Assembly (NCBI GenBank): GCA_003202005.1
Contig: QJJF01000016.1
Location: 1 to 53,830, forward strand
Origin: Williamsia faeni
Lineage (GTDB): Bacteria; Actinomycetota; Actinomycetes; Mycobacteriales; Mycobacteriaceae
Reading direction: 5' to 3'
Length of the DNA: 53,830 nt
Shown: positions 33,115 to 41,559 of the stretch, in pieces
Position numbering within the stretch: position 1 is the first letter of the stretch
How the letters are laid out: each line of letters starts with the position of its first letter
Program-made: the position numbers and the translations under genes
Notes under the pieces: generated by a model
Told to the model about the DNA's origin: nothing
What the model saw: only the letters and a program-made list of their open reading frames with translations
Databases searched by the model: none

Positions 33115-33148
33115 GCTGCGTCATGCCGCGGACGTTAGCCTGGGTCGC

Positions 33149-33955
33149 ATGAGTGAATTGCAGCATCCTGCATATCGTGAGGTTCGCCCGGTGACCGACT
33201 TCGCGTCGGTGCTGTTATGTGCCAATCCCGGGATGATGACCCTGGACGGCACCAACACCTGGATCTTGCGCGCCCCCGGACATCCGGATTGTGTGGTCGT
33301 CGACCCCGGGCCCAAAGGCAAGAAAAAGCATGTGAAAGCCGTTGCTGCGCAGGGCAACGTGGTGTTGGGTCTGATCACCCACCGGCACTACGACCACACC
33401 GGTGCCATCAAGGATTTCCGGAAGCAGACCGGTGCACCGGTCCGTGCCCGCAGCGCCGAGTACACCCGCGGGGCCTCGATCCTCGCGGACCGGGAGGTCA
33501 TCGAGGCCGCCGGCCTGAAGATCACCGTGCTGTACACCCCGGGGCATACGGGGGACTCGGTCAGTTTTCTCGCCGAGTTCGACGGTCGGCGCGCGATGCT
33601 GACCGGTGACACCATCCTGGGTGGTGGTACGACGGTTCTCGATCCGAAGGACGGATCGTTGCGCGACTACATGAACTCACTCAACCGGCTCATCGTCGAG
33701 GGCGACGATTGTGCGATGTTGCCCGGTCACGGTCCCGACCACGCCGAGCTGATTCCGGTCGCCCGCTACTACAAAGCCCATCGCGAACAGCGCATCGATC
33801 AGGTACGGGCGGCCCTCGCCGACCTCGGGGTGAGTGCGAAAGACGCCAAACCTGGCAAGATCGTCAAAAAAGTGTATGCCGACGTCGACAAGAAGCTCTG
33901 GCCGGCGGCGAAGATGTCCGTCAAAACCCAGCTGGCCTACCTGGCCGACAAGTAG
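33149..33955 (+). CDS. Metallo-beta-lactamase-fold hydrolase (Rv3677c-like)
   Basis: This 268-aa protein has the MBL metal motif THRHYDHTG (H-x-H-x-D-H, near 77-85), TPGHTGDSVSF for the third His, MLTGDTILGGG for the bridging Asp, and LPGHGPDH for the last His. The C-terminal Lys-rich extension fits the LACTB2-like RNase/hydrolase group. The neighbour crp is convergent, with a strong terminator between, as in mycobacteria (Rv3677c/Rv3676, from memory). The substrate is unknown; hydrolysis of RNA or thioesters are both possible. Confidence 0.9.
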   Translation: MSELQHPAYREVRPVTDFASVLLCANPGMMTLDGTNTWILRAPGHPDCVVVDPGPKGKKKHVKAVAAQGNVVLGLITHRHYDHTGAIKDFRKQTGAPVRARSAEYTRGASILADREVIEAAGLKITVLYTPGHTGDSVSFLAEFDGRRAMLTGDTILGGGTTVLDPKDGSLRDYMNSLNRLIVEGDDCAMLPGHGPDHAELIPVARYYKAHREQRIDQVRAALADLGVSAKDAKPGKIVKKVYADVDKKLWPAAKMSVKTQLAYLADK

Positions 33956-33973
33956 CCGCGCCGACGCATCAAA

Positions 33974-34012
33974 AAAGCCGCTCCACCCGCAGAACGCGGA
34001 TGGAGCGGCTTT
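33974..34012. terminator. Bidirectional terminator between the MBL gene and crp
   Basis: Perfect arms AAAGCCGCTCCA (33974-33985) and TGGAGCGGCTTT (34001-34012) are flanked by an A-run on the left and T's on the right. It can end both convergent genes. Confidence 0.85.
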
Positions 34013-34027
34013 GTGTCGTTGTGTGCG

Positions 34028-34702
34028 TCAGCGAGCGCGGCGGGCCAGGCGCTCGGAGTCGGCGATCAGGACGCTCTTGCCCTCGAGACGGAGCCAGCCA
34101 CGCTGCGCGAAGTCGGCCAGTGCCTTGTTCACGGTTTCGCGGGAGGCGCCCACCAGCTGGGCGATCTCTTCCTGGGTGAGATCGTGGGTGACGCGCAGCG
34201 CGCCGGCCTCCTGGGTACCGAACCGCTGGGCCAGCTGCAGCAGCTGCTTGGCCACGCGTCCGGGAACGTCGGTGAAGATCAGGTCGGCGAGGTTGTTGTT
34301 CGTGCGGCGCAGGCGACGGGCCAGCACCCGCAGGAGCTGCTCGGCGATCTCGGGGCGGTCGGCGATCCATGAGCGCAGGGCTTCACGGTCCATCGACACC
34401 GCGCGGACTTCGGTGACGGTCGTTGCCGACGACGTCCGGGGTCCGGGGTCGAAGATCGAGAGCTCACCGAACATGTCCGACGGGCCCATGATCGTGAGCA
34501 GGTTTTCGCGGCCATCCACCGACTTACGGCCGAGCTTCACCTTGCCGGACAAGACGATGTAGAGCCGATCTCCGGGCTCGCCCTCGTTGAAGATGATGTG
34601 GCCGCGTGGGAAATCAACCGGCTGAAGCTGATTGGTCAGTGCCGCGACGGCGGTCGGTTCGACCCCTTGAAAAATGCCCGCCCGCGCGAGTACTTCCTCC
34701 AC
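34028..34702 (-). CDS. crp: Crp/GlxR-type cAMP receptor regulator
   Basis: This 224-aa protein has an N-terminal cyclic-nucleotide fold with [20 protein letters not shown] and [20 protein letters not shown], covering the phosphate-binding cassette (GELS...RTSSA) that contacts cAMP. The C-terminal HTH_Crp is [20 protein letters not shown], then [19 protein letters not shown]. Length and synteny match M. tuberculosis Crp (Rv3676) and corynebacterial GlxR, global regulators of carbon and respiration genes. An obvious regulon member nearby would be acs, but I did not find a clean TGTGA-N6-TCACA site in its promoter. Confidence 0.95.
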   Translation of the reverse strand: MEEVLARAGIFQGVEPTAVAALTNQLQPVDFPRGHIIFNEGEPGDRLYIVLSGKVKLGRKSVDGRENLLTIMGPSDMFGELSIFDPGPRTSSATTVTEVRAVSMDREALRSWIADRPEIAEQLLRVLARRLRRTNNNLADLIFTDVPGRVAKQLLQLAQRFGTQEAGALRVTHDLTQEEIAQLVGASRETVNKALADFAQRGWLRLEGKSVLIADSERLARRAR

Positions 34703-34867
34703 TTAAGCCCCTTCCTGAGGGTCCAGCCAGACCACGTTGAAACCTGAGAGTGCGCACACGGTTGGTGTTGTTGTGTTCGTCACCCGTCAAGCAGTCTACG
34801 GGTATGGACGCGAAATGCTGGTTGTTACCCCAACTAACGCCGACGGCCTGTCGCGACTCGAGCCGGT

Positions 34868-35119
34868 TTACTGGGTGACACGGATCGAATCGCCGGTTTC
34901 TGAGTTCGCGGGCGACCGCCGATCGCGAAATTCGTCGAGTGCGGCGGGAAAACCGTGCGTGGCCAGGGTGTCCAGTTGTTCGGGCTGCGCCGACTCCAGG
35001 AACTCCTCGACGTGTTCACCGCGAACGTTGAGACGTTCGAGCCGGCTCTCGAGTCGCTCCATCGCCAGAGCGAAGAGCATGAGAGCAGCCGGGAACAGAA
35101 GTACAGCGAGTCCGTGCAT
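34868..35119 (-). CDS. Small membrane-anchored protein (Rv3675-like position)
   Basis: The protein is 83 aa. The N-terminus is a hydrophobic helix (MHGLAVLLFPAALMLFALAM), followed by a charged amphipathic stretch ERLESRLERLNVRGEHVEEF and a soluble tail. It is probably a single-pass membrane protein with a coiled-coil-like segment. It lies between crp and nth, where M. tuberculosis has the small membrane gene Rv3675 (from memory). Function unknown. Confidence 0.7.
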   Translation of the reverse strand: MHGLAVLLFPAALMLFALAMERLESRLERLNVRGEHVEEFLESAQPEQLDTLATHGFPAALDEFRDRRSPANSETGDSIRVTQ

Positions 35120-35273
35120 GGGGTGTAGTTAACACACCGAAGGTCTCAGAACAGACACAATCACCGCGCGACCGGCTGCGGAGAGCTGGTCGGAGGCGGA
35201 AATCGACCCGTCGACGGTGACGGAGCCCGACCGTGAAACCAGGGCATGTCGGGACGCACCGTACTCTGAATTG

Positions 35274-36044
35274 GTGAGTTCGAAGGCAGGGGTCAAACGC
35301 GCCAAGACCGCGGCGCAGCGCGGCACCGAGACCCGCACAGGTCTGGTGCGACGCGCGCGTCGGATGGATCGCACCCTGCAGACCGCATTTCCGCACGTCT
35401 ACTGCGAACTCGACTTCACCACGCCGCTGGAGTTGTCGGTGGCCACCATCCTGTCGGCGCAGTGCACCGACGTACGTGTGAACCTGACAACCCCGGCCCT
35501 GTTCAGTCGCTACCGCACTGCCGAGGACTACGCCGGTGCCGATCGCACCGAACTCGAAGAGATGATCCGATCGACGGGTTTCTACCGGAACAAGGCCAAC
35601 TCGATCATCGGACTCGGTCAGGCATTGGTCGAGCGCTTCGACGGGGAGGTTCCGTCGAATCTGCGTGACCTGGTGTCACTGCCCGGATTCGGCCGTAAAA
35701 CCGCCAACGTCGTCCTCGGCAATGCCTTCGGTGTGCCCGGGATCACGGTCGACACCCACTTCGGCCGGCTCGCGGCGCGCTGGAAGTGGACCGACGAGAC
35801 CGATCCGGTCAAGATCGAGCACGCCGTCGGTGAGCTCATCGAACGCAAGAACTGGACCGACCTGTCGCATCGCGTGATCTTCCACGGCCGCCGCGTCTGC
35901 CACTCACGCAAACCCGCCTGCGGAGTGTGCGTGCTTGCGTCCGACTGTCCCTCGTATGGTCTGGGACCCACGGACAAGGCCGAGGCCGCAGTTTTGGTGA
36001 AGGGACCCGAGACCGACCACCTACTTGCACTGGCAGGTCTGTAG
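35274..36044 (+). CDS. nth: Endonuclease III (DNA glycosylase/AP lyase)
   Basis: The protein is 256 aa from GTG 35274; the frame is also open from GTG 35217, but the shorter form fits family length better. The helix-hairpin-helix is [20 protein letters not shown] with the catalytic Lys in GRKTA, and the catalytic Asp is in [10 protein letters not shown]. The C-terminal 4Fe-4S loop has the exact C-x6-C-x2-C-x5-C spacing ([17 protein letters not shown]). It excises oxidised pyrimidines in base-excision repair. It heads a tight operon with the TlpA-like, NUDIX and MarP genes, as in mycobacteria. Confidence 0.96.
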   Translation: MSSKAGVKRAKTAAQRGTETRTGLVRRARRMDRTLQTAFPHVYCELDFTTPLELSVATILSAQCTDVRVNLTTPALFSRYRTAEDYAGADRTELEEMIRSTGFYRNKANSIIGLGQALVERFDGEVPSNLRDLVSLPGFGRKTANVVLGNAFGVPGITVDTHFGRLAARWKWTDETDPVKIEHAVGELIERKNWTDLSHRVIFHGRRVCHSRKPACGVCVLASDCPSYGLGPTDKAEAAVLVKGPETDHLLALAGL

Positions 36045-36047
36045 TCG

Positions 36048-36776
36048 ATGTCTGATTCACCCGATCCGGGCGAGGCCCGGACAACTGAGCGGTCGCGGTT
36101 TGCTTTGTCGACGTCTGCGCGATGGACGCTGGCTGCCCTGATCGTCGTGATGGCACTGATCGTTGCCATCTGGCCGCGGTCGTCACCGGATCCCGCGCCT
36201 GCGCCCACCGGGGCGTCGACGAACAGTACGAGCAGGCTACCCGGTCTGCAGGCAAGTGTGTCCGATGACGACATGATCAAGGCCCGGGAGAAGGCCGGGT
36301 TGCAACCCTGCCCGGCCGAGCCCGGTCCGGCACCGGAGAACTCGGCACTCAAAGGTGTGTTGGTGCCGTGCCTGGCAGACGGATCGACCGTCGACCTCGG
36401 AGCCGCGACCGCGGGTACACCGATGCTGGTGAACGTGTGGGCGCACTGGTGTGGTCCCTGCCGGGCCGAACTCCCGGTGATCGCCGACTACGCCGAGCAG
36501 GCCGGAGACCGGATCCGGGTACTGACCGTCCAGGGCAAAGAAGGGTCGGAGAACGTCTTCCTCTCCCTCAACCTGCTCGCCGAAATCGGTGTCAACCTAC
36601 CGACCGTGGTCGATCCGGATGCGAAAATTGCTGCTGCCCTGGGGATTCCGCGGGTTTATCCGGCCACTGTTCTGGTGCGGGCGGACGGGACGGTCGCCGC
36701 GGTGCTGCCCACCGTCTTCGATTCCGTCGACGAGGTCTCCGCGGCCGTCGACAAATACCTGGGCGCAGCCACGTGA
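36048..36776 (+). CDS. TlpA-like membrane thioredoxin (Rv3673c-like)
   Basis: This 242-aa protein has one N-terminal membrane helix (LAALIVVMALIVAIW, near 27-41), followed by a Pro/Ser-rich linker. The extracytoplasmic thioredoxin fold has the active site WAHWCGPCRAELPVI, i.e. WCGPC, near 137. The cis-proline region is GIPRVYPATVLVRADG. It probably reduces or isomerises disulfides, or serves cytochrome maturation, outside the membrane. It starts 3 bases after nth and overlaps the NUDIX gene by 4 bases. Confidence 0.93.
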   Translation: MSDSPDPGEARTTERSRFALSTSARWTLAALIVVMALIVAIWPRSSPDPAPAPTGASTNSTSRLPGLQASVSDDDMIKAREKAGLQPCPAEPGPAPENSALKGVLVPCLADGSTVDLGAATAGTPMLVNVWAHWCGPCRAELPVIADYAEQAGDRIRVLTVQGKEGSENVFLSLNLLAEIGVNLPTVVDPDAKIAAALGIPRVYPATVLVRADGTVAAVLPTVFDSVDEVSAAVDKYLGAAT

Positions 36777-37507
36777 CCCGGGTTCTGGTGCCGACCGGAT
36801 CGGTCCCACCGTGGATGCGTGCGCTGACCGCAAACCTTGCCGGCGTCACGCAGTCGGTCGAAGATCGCGGCGGCATGACCGCACGACTGCTGCGTTCGGT
36901 GATGCCCGCCACCCGTCCCGCCGCGGTGCTGGTCCTGATCAGCGGCGACTGGAACGGTGACCCCACCCATCACGGCGGTGTCCCCGCCGATGCCACGGTG
37001 CTCCTGACCCAGCGCGCCAGCAGCCTGCGTAATCACGGCGGCCAAATCGCCTTTCCCGGTGGTACCCGCGATCCCGGCGACGACTTCCCGTTGGGCACTG
37101 CGATGCGCGAGGCCGAAGAAGAGACCGGACTCGATCCTTCAGGCGTCAGCCAATTGGCCTTACTCGACAAGTTCCCGGTTCCACCATCGGGCTTCGAGGT
37201 GTCGCCGGTGATCGCCTACTGGACCGAACTCTCCGAGGTCGGTGTGGTCGATACCGGCGAGACCTCCAGGGTGGTTCGGGTGCCGCTGCGCGATTTGATC
37301 GATCCGCACAACAGGATTCAGGTCGAGCGGATGATCGCCGGGACCCGGGCCTATCAGGCTCCGGCGTTCTGCGTCGACGGCATGCTCGTCTGGGGTTTCA
37401 CCGGTGGCCTGCTGGCCGCGATCATCGAGGCGGCCGGCTGGGAGATCCCGTGGGACAAATCAGACGTCCGTGACCTCGAAGAGGAGCTCGCCAAGGTGGG
37501 TCAGTGA
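36773..37507 (+). CDS. NUDIX hydrolase, CoA pyrophosphatase type (Rv3672c-like)
   Basis: The protein is 244 aa from GTG 36773, which overlaps the preceding stop (GTGA). The CoA-ase signature upstream of the box is LLTQRASSLRNHGGQIAFPG. The Nudix box follows: GTRDPGDDFPLGTAMREAEE plus ETGLD, with the REAEEETG metal-binding core. One acidic box position is Asp rather than Glu. It should cleave CoA or acyl-CoA into 3',5'-ADP and phosphopantetheine, fitting the CoA-heavy neighbourhood, although this gene belongs to the conserved nth-marP operon. Confidence 0.9.
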   Translation: MTRVLVPTGSVPPWMRALTANLAGVTQSVEDRGGMTARLLRSVMPATRPAAVLVLISGDWNGDPTHHGGVPADATVLLTQRASSLRNHGGQIAFPGGTRDPGDDFPLGTAMREAEEETGLDPSGVSQLALLDKFPVPPSGFEVSPVIAYWTELSEVGVVDTGETSRVVRVPLRDLIDPHNRIQVERMIAGTRAYQAPAFCVDGMLVWGFTGGLLAAIIEAAGWEIPWDKSDVRDLEEELAKVGQ

Positions 37508-38706
37508 TGAGCGGATCCGCCTGGGTCGATGTGATCGTCATCGGCGTTGCCTTGCTGGCCGCCGCCTCGGGATACCGCCAGGGTGCGATGTCGTCGGCGA
37601 TGGCGTTCATCGGTGTCCTGCTGGGCGCGGCGGCCGGGGTGCTGCTGGCGCCGCACCTGATCCGCAACATCGAAGACCAGCGCTGGCGCCTGATAGCGGG
37701 TGTCCTGCTGCTGGTCGCGCTGGTGATCGTCGGCGAGATCTCGGGGATGGTTCTGGGACGGGCCGCCCGCAGCGGCATCAGGACGCTGTCGCTGCGACGA
37801 ATCGATTCGGTCATCGGGTCGCTGCTGCAGGCGGTTGCGGTCCTGCTGGCCGCCTGGATTCTGGCCACCCCGATCAGCACGTCGGCGCAACCGGAGATCG
37901 CGGCTGCGGTCGGGGACTCCAAGGTCATCGAGGAGATCAACGATATCGCGCCGCCGTGGTTGCAGCGGGCGCCGCGCGAGTTCTGGGACATGTTCGACAG
38001 TTCGGGGCTCAAAGAGGCCATCGGACGGTACGGCCGGACACCGATCACCAGTGTTGATCCGCCCGATCCGGCGTTGCTCGACCAGCCCATCGTCGAACAG
38101 GTCCGCGGCAGTGTCGTCAAGGTCGAGGGCATCGCGGAGATCTGCGGGCAGGCGCTCGAAGGCAGTGGTTTCGTGGTCTCGCCCGAGCGGGTGATGACCA
38201 ACGCACACGTAGTTGCGGGTACCAACACGCTCCAGGTGACGGCGTCCGATGACACCTTCGACGCGACGGTTGTCTACTTCGATCCACTCACCGACATCGC
38301 GGTTCTCGATGTCCCCGGACTGAAGGCGCCGGCGATGCGGTTCGCGGACGAGTTGGCCGAGACCGGAACGGATGCCATCGCACTCGGATATCCCGAAGGT
38401 GGACCGTTCAATGCCAGCGCCGAGCGGGTCCGTGAGGTCGTCCAGCTGCGCGGTCCGGGTATCTATCCGACCACGTCGGTCACTCGCGAGGTGTACACCG
38501 TGCGCGGTTCGATCCGGCAGGGCAATTCGGGCGGACCGCTGATCAATGCGGATGGCGAGGTGCTCGGTGTGGTGTTCGGAGCCGCCGAGGACCCGACGGC
38601 CGAGACCGGTTTTGTGCTGACCGCGGATCAGGTCAAACCCGGCTTGGCGGAATCGGAACGCCTCGGCGCCGCGGTCGACACCCAGTCCTGCGTCCACGCG
38701 TCCTGA
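37504..38706 (+). CDS. marP: Membrane serine protease MarP
   Basis: The protein is 400 aa from ATG 37504 (ATG 37507 also possible), overlapping the NUDIX gene by 4 bases. Four N-terminal membrane helices (CvpA-like; for example VDVIVIGVALLAAASGYRQG) are followed by a periplasmic trypsin-like domain. The catalytic triad is His in MTNAHVVAG, Asp in LTDIAVLD and Ser in RQGNSGGPLIN. M. tuberculosis MarP (Rv3671c) is needed for acid and oxidative stress survival through cell-wall hydrolase processing. The same role is likely here. It is the last gene of the nth operon. Confidence 0.95.
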   Translation: MMSGSAWVDVIVIGVALLAAASGYRQGAMSSAMAFIGVLLGAAAGVLLAPHLIRNIEDQRWRLIAGVLLLVALVIVGEISGMVLGRAARSGIRTLSLRRIDSVIGSLLQAVAVLLAAWILATPISTSAQPEIAAAVGDSKVIEEINDIAPPWLQRAPREFWDMFDSSGLKEAIGRYGRTPITSVDPPDPALLDQPIVEQVRGSVVKVEGIAEICGQALEGSGFVVSPERVMTNAHVVAGTNTLQVTASDDTFDATVVYFDPLTDIAVLDVPGLKAPAMRFADELAETGTDAIALGYPEGGPFNASAERVREVVQLRGPGIYPTTSVTREVYTVRGSIRQGNSGGPLINADGEVLGVVFGAAEDPTAETGFVLTADQVKPGLAESERLGAAVDTQSCVHAS

Positions 38707-38726
38707 AGGGTCGTACGCAGCACGGG

Positions 38727-39653
38727 TCAGTTCGCGGCGAACTTGATCAGCCGGTGATTGACGTCGTCGGGTTGTTCCTGATGTGAATAGTGCCCCGCGT
38801 CGGGGATCTCGGTCAGTTCCAGCTTCGACGACCATCGGGCGCTCGCCTCGAGGGTCGATCGCTGGATGTAGTTGTCGACTTCACCCCGGATCGCGAGCGC
38901 CGGGATGTGCAGGCGCTTGTCCATGAGTTCGAGAAATTTGCTGCCGTCGGGACGGAACTGGGACCGGAAAGCCCACCGCTGGTATTCGAGGCTGCAATGG
39001 GCGACGCCCGGAATCTGAATCGCAGAGCGGTTCCGGCGGGCGGTGTCGGAGAAGTCATCGGTGTCCAGCCATGCCGGACCGGAGTGCGCGCGAAGGAGCA
39101 TTTCGGCCATCACGCCGTCGTCCTCGGTGAGGGCCCGCTCGGCGGTCCGGGGGATCTGGGCCTTGAGGAAGCCTTTGAGGAACGTCTTGCGCTGGTTCGA
39201 TTCGCGCAGCGCGGCCGTCTTGAGAGCCTGGGGATGTGGGGAGGAGATCACCGCCATGGACCGGACCGACCGGGGATGCAGGGTGGCCGTCGCCCAGCAG
39301 ACCAGGCCACCGTCGGCATGGCCCACCAGGGTGGCCTCGGTGTGGCCGAGCGCCCGGATCAGGCCGTCGGTGTCACCGGCGAGGGTCCAGCCGTCGTAGC
39401 CGCGGGGAGGTTTGTCGCTGTCGCCGTAGCCGCGCAGGTCCACGGCCACCGCCCGGTAGCCCGCCTCGGTGAACGCCTTCAGTTGGTGTCGCCAACTCCA
39501 CCAGAACTCGCCGAAGCCGTGCATGAAGAGAACCAGTGGCCGGTCGGGGCGCGGTGGCTCGACCTCGACCGCGTGTAACCGGACGCCGTTGGCCCGGACA
39601 TCGACGTGGTGCCAGCCCGTGAACCGAACGGACGACGGATCAGGGGCGGGCAA
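38727..39653 (-). CDS. Alpha/beta-hydrolase, epoxide hydrolase type (EphE-like)
   Basis: The 308-aa protein has the oxyanion segment FMHGFGEFWWSWRHQ and the nucleophile elbow GHADGG (near 116-121). An Asp nucleophile is diagnostic for epoxide hydrolases and dehalogenases rather than esterases. The catalytic His is in IPDAGHYSHQEQPDDV. The cap-domain aromatic residues include W and Y pairs. In M. tuberculosis the gene beside marP is ephE (Rv3670), same order and orientation. It probably opens lipid epoxides. It follows the Rv3669-like gene by 3 bases on the same strand. Confidence 0.9.
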   Translation of the reverse strand: MPAPDPSSVRFTGWHHVDVRANGVRLHAVEVEPPRPDRPLVLFMHGFGEFWWSWRHQLKAFTEAGYRAVAVDLRGYGDSDKPPRGYDGWTLAGDTDGLIRALGHTEATLVGHADGGLVCWATATLHPRSVRSMAVISSPHPQALKTAALRESNQRKTFLKGFLKAQIPRTAERALTEDDGVMAEMLLRAHSGPAWLDTDDFSDTARRNRSAIQIPGVAHCSLEYQRWAFRSQFRPDGSKFLELMDKRLHIPALAIRGEVDNYIQRSTLEASARWSSKLELTEIPDAGHYSHQEQPDDVNHRLIKFAAN

Positions 39654-39656
39654 ACG

Positions 39657-40172
39657 TCAGCCTTTGTAGGGCTGGCTCGACTTGCGCAGGTCGGCGCCGG
39701 GCCGGACCTGTGCGTCGTCGTGTCCGCCAGGCAGCACATCAGAGAGGTGATGGACGGAATCGATGGTCTTCGTGGGTCCGGTCATCCGCTTGAACACCCT
39801 GTAGCCGATGAGCCCGGTGATGATCGCGGCGACGAGCAGGATCAGGAAGACGATGCCGAACGCGGCCCACCGCGGCAGCCACTCGGAGAGCAGTTCGCCG
39901 AGGAACCAGAAGAAGAACAGGCTGGCGTAGAGCGCGACTGTGAGCGCCACGAGGATCAGGCCCGCGCCGACGGCTGCCTTCTTGGCCTCAGTCGTCAGTT
40001 CGGCCTTCGCCAGCGCGACTTCGGCGCGGAACAGCGTCGACAGGTGAGCCGTGGCATCTCTCACCAGCGTGCCGATACTCGGATCACCGCCGGGGCGCGC
40101 CTTGGGGTCGGACAACGGGATCGACGAGACGTTCGGCGGTACATCTCCCGAGGTGCGGTCGTCCAGCGTCAC
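39657..40172 (-). CDS. Phage-holin-like/Rv3669-type membrane protein
   Basis: The protein is 171 aa from GTG 40172, which has a strong GGAGGAG site 5 bases upstream; the frame begins earlier at a TTG that would place that site inside the gene. A soluble N-terminus (TLVRDATAHLSTLFRAEVAL) precedes two membrane helices (AGLILVALTVALYASLFFFW; AAFGIVFLILLVAAIITGLI). A Lys/Arg-rich tail follows. It matches the actinobacterial phage-holin-family (Rv3669) proteins. Role unknown, possibly in membrane or cell-wall stress. It is co-transcribed with the epoxide hydrolase. Confidence 0.85.
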   Translation of the reverse strand: MTLDDRTSGDVPPNVSSIPLSDPKARPGGDPSIGTLVRDATAHLSTLFRAEVALAKAELTTEAKKAAVGAGLILVALTVALYASLFFFWFLGELLSEWLPRWAAFGIVFLILLVAAIITGLIGYRVFKRMTGPTKTIDSVHHLSDVLPGGHDDAQVRPGADLRKSSQPYKG

Positions 40173-40367
40173 TGCTACTCCTCCATCTTCGGACAAGCGC
40201 CCGAGCCCACCCGGACGCTTGATCTTTCTTCTCGCCGGGGTTTGTAGAACCCTTATGTTGCCATGCCAGGATTGATCTCAGGCTCATCGGACCGTTCTCG
40301 CGCGAGTGGTCGAATCATGTGACCGACTCACCACTCGCCGGGAATGAATGCCCTACGAAAGGCGAAC

Positions 40368-40871
40368 ATGCCCGCGTACCCGCTCGAACCGTTTGCTCTC
40401 GACTTCTTCGACATCGCGCCCGTCACCCATCGTTTCTCGGTCAACCTGCCGGTCAGCCCCGCAACGGCGTGGTCCGAGCTGACCCGGCAGAACACCCTCG
40501 ACTGGTGCCGGATCATCAAATCGATCACCTTCACGTCCCCGGCGCCCTATGGGGTCGGAACCACGCGGGCGGCCGAATTGGCACCCGGATATGTGAAATT
40601 GTCGGAGAAATTCTTCTGCTGGGATGAGGATCCCGACGCTGGTAGATACCGCAATGCCTTTTATGTCGAGCAAGCCAACGTGCCGGGTCTCAAGGCGTTC
40701 GGGGAACTCACCGAGGTCGAACCCGCACCGATCGGCTGCCGATTCACCTGGTCGTTCGCCATCGAACTCGCGGGGGTGATGGCCAAGACCTCGAAATTTG
40801 CGAATCCGGTCTCCGCAAAGACGTTCGCCACCATCGAGACCGACACGGTCAAGCACTTCTCGAAGTTCTGA
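40368..40871 (+). CDS. SRPBCC-fold protein (polyketide cyclase/dehydrase-like)
   Basis: The protein is 167 aa from ATG 40368, which has AAAGG upstream; ATG 40344 is an alternative. The START/Bet v1-like fold is suggested by HRFSVNLPVSPATAWSELTR at the N-terminus, VGTTRAAELAPG in the middle and the long C-terminal helix ANPVSAKTFATIETDTVKHF. Such proteins bind hydrophobic ligands. No catalytic residues are assignable. It is convergent with the response-regulator gene 13 bases away. Function unknown. Confidence 0.75.
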   Translation: MPAYPLEPFALDFFDIAPVTHRFSVNLPVSPATAWSELTRQNTLDWCRIIKSITFTSPAPYGVGTTRAAELAPGYVKLSEKFFCWDEDPDAGRYRNAFYVEQANVPGLKAFGELTEVEPAPIGCRFTWSFAIELAGVMAKTSKFANPVSAKTFATIETDTVKHFSKF

Positions 40872-40884
40872 AGCCGAGTCTTGA

Positions 40885-41559
40885 TCAGCGGGCGCGTGGG
40901 CTGACCACGCCGTGGTCGAACGCGTAGACCACGGCTGCGGCGCGGTCGCGGACACCGAGTTTGTGGAAGATGTTGCCGACGTGGCTTTTGACGGTGACCA
41001 CGGAGATCACCAGTTCGGCGGCGATCTCGTCATTCGACAGTCCGCGGCCGATGAGGCCGAGGACCGCTGCTTCGCGTGATGTCAGGCGGTCCAGTGAGGG
41101 GTTGCCGGTGGCCGGTCCCGGTGCGGCCCGGTAGGTGTCGAGCACCCGTGCGGTGATCGCCGGGTCGAGTACGGCTTCGCCCTCGGCGACGATGCGTACC
41201 GCCCGGATCAACTCCTCGGCGGGCGAATCCTTCAACACGAATCCGGCCGCACCGGCGCGCAGTGCATCCGACAACAACTCCTCGTCCCGAAACGTGGTGA
41301 GGACCAGCACCGGTGGTGGACCGACGGTTGCGGCCAGTCGCCGGGTCGCGGTCATACCGCTGACCCGCTTCATCCGCAGGTCCATCACGACCACATCGGG
41401 CCGGAGGTCGGCCACTGCCTCGACGACCTCGTCACCGTCGGAGCACTCGCCGATCACTTCGAATCCGTCCTTGCGGCGCAGGATCCGTCGCAGGCCGGAT
41501 CGGATGAGGTCCTGATCGTCCACCAGGAGGACGCGTATCCGCGCCGCGTCACCGGTCAC
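40885..41559 (-). CDS. NarL/FixJ-type response regulator
   Basis: This 224-aa protein has a receiver domain with LLVDDQ at the N-terminus, phospho-acceptor Asp in PDVVVMDLRMKRV (near 60), VLTTF and the Lys in GFVLKDSPAEEL. The C-terminal LuxR helix-turn-helix is LTSREAAVLGLIGRGLSNDE, then IAAELVISVVTVKSHVGNIF. It overlaps the kinase gene by 4 bases. The pair is a classical actinobacterial two-component system of the DegU/NarL type. Targets unknown. Confidence 0.94.
   Translation of the reverse strand: MTGDAARIRVLLVDDQDLIRSGLRRILRRKDGFEVIGECSDGDEVVEAVADLRPDVVVMDLRMKRVSGMTATRRLAATVGPPPVLVLTTFRDEELLSDALRAGAAGFVLKDSPAEELIRAVRIVAEGEAVLDPAITARVLDTYRAAPGPATGNPSLDRLTSREAAVLGLIGRGLSNDEIAAELVISVVTVKSHVGNIFHKLGVRDRAAAVVYAFDHGVVSPRAR

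Noticed and set aside
34740-34800. A Crp site (TGTG...TCAC) upstream of crp
   Set aside because: The half-sites are spaced by four rather than six bases, so it does not fit the consensus.
35217-35273. Longer Nth start at GTG 35217
   Set aside because: The added residues are not typical of the family and the length from GTG 35274 fits better; not excluded.
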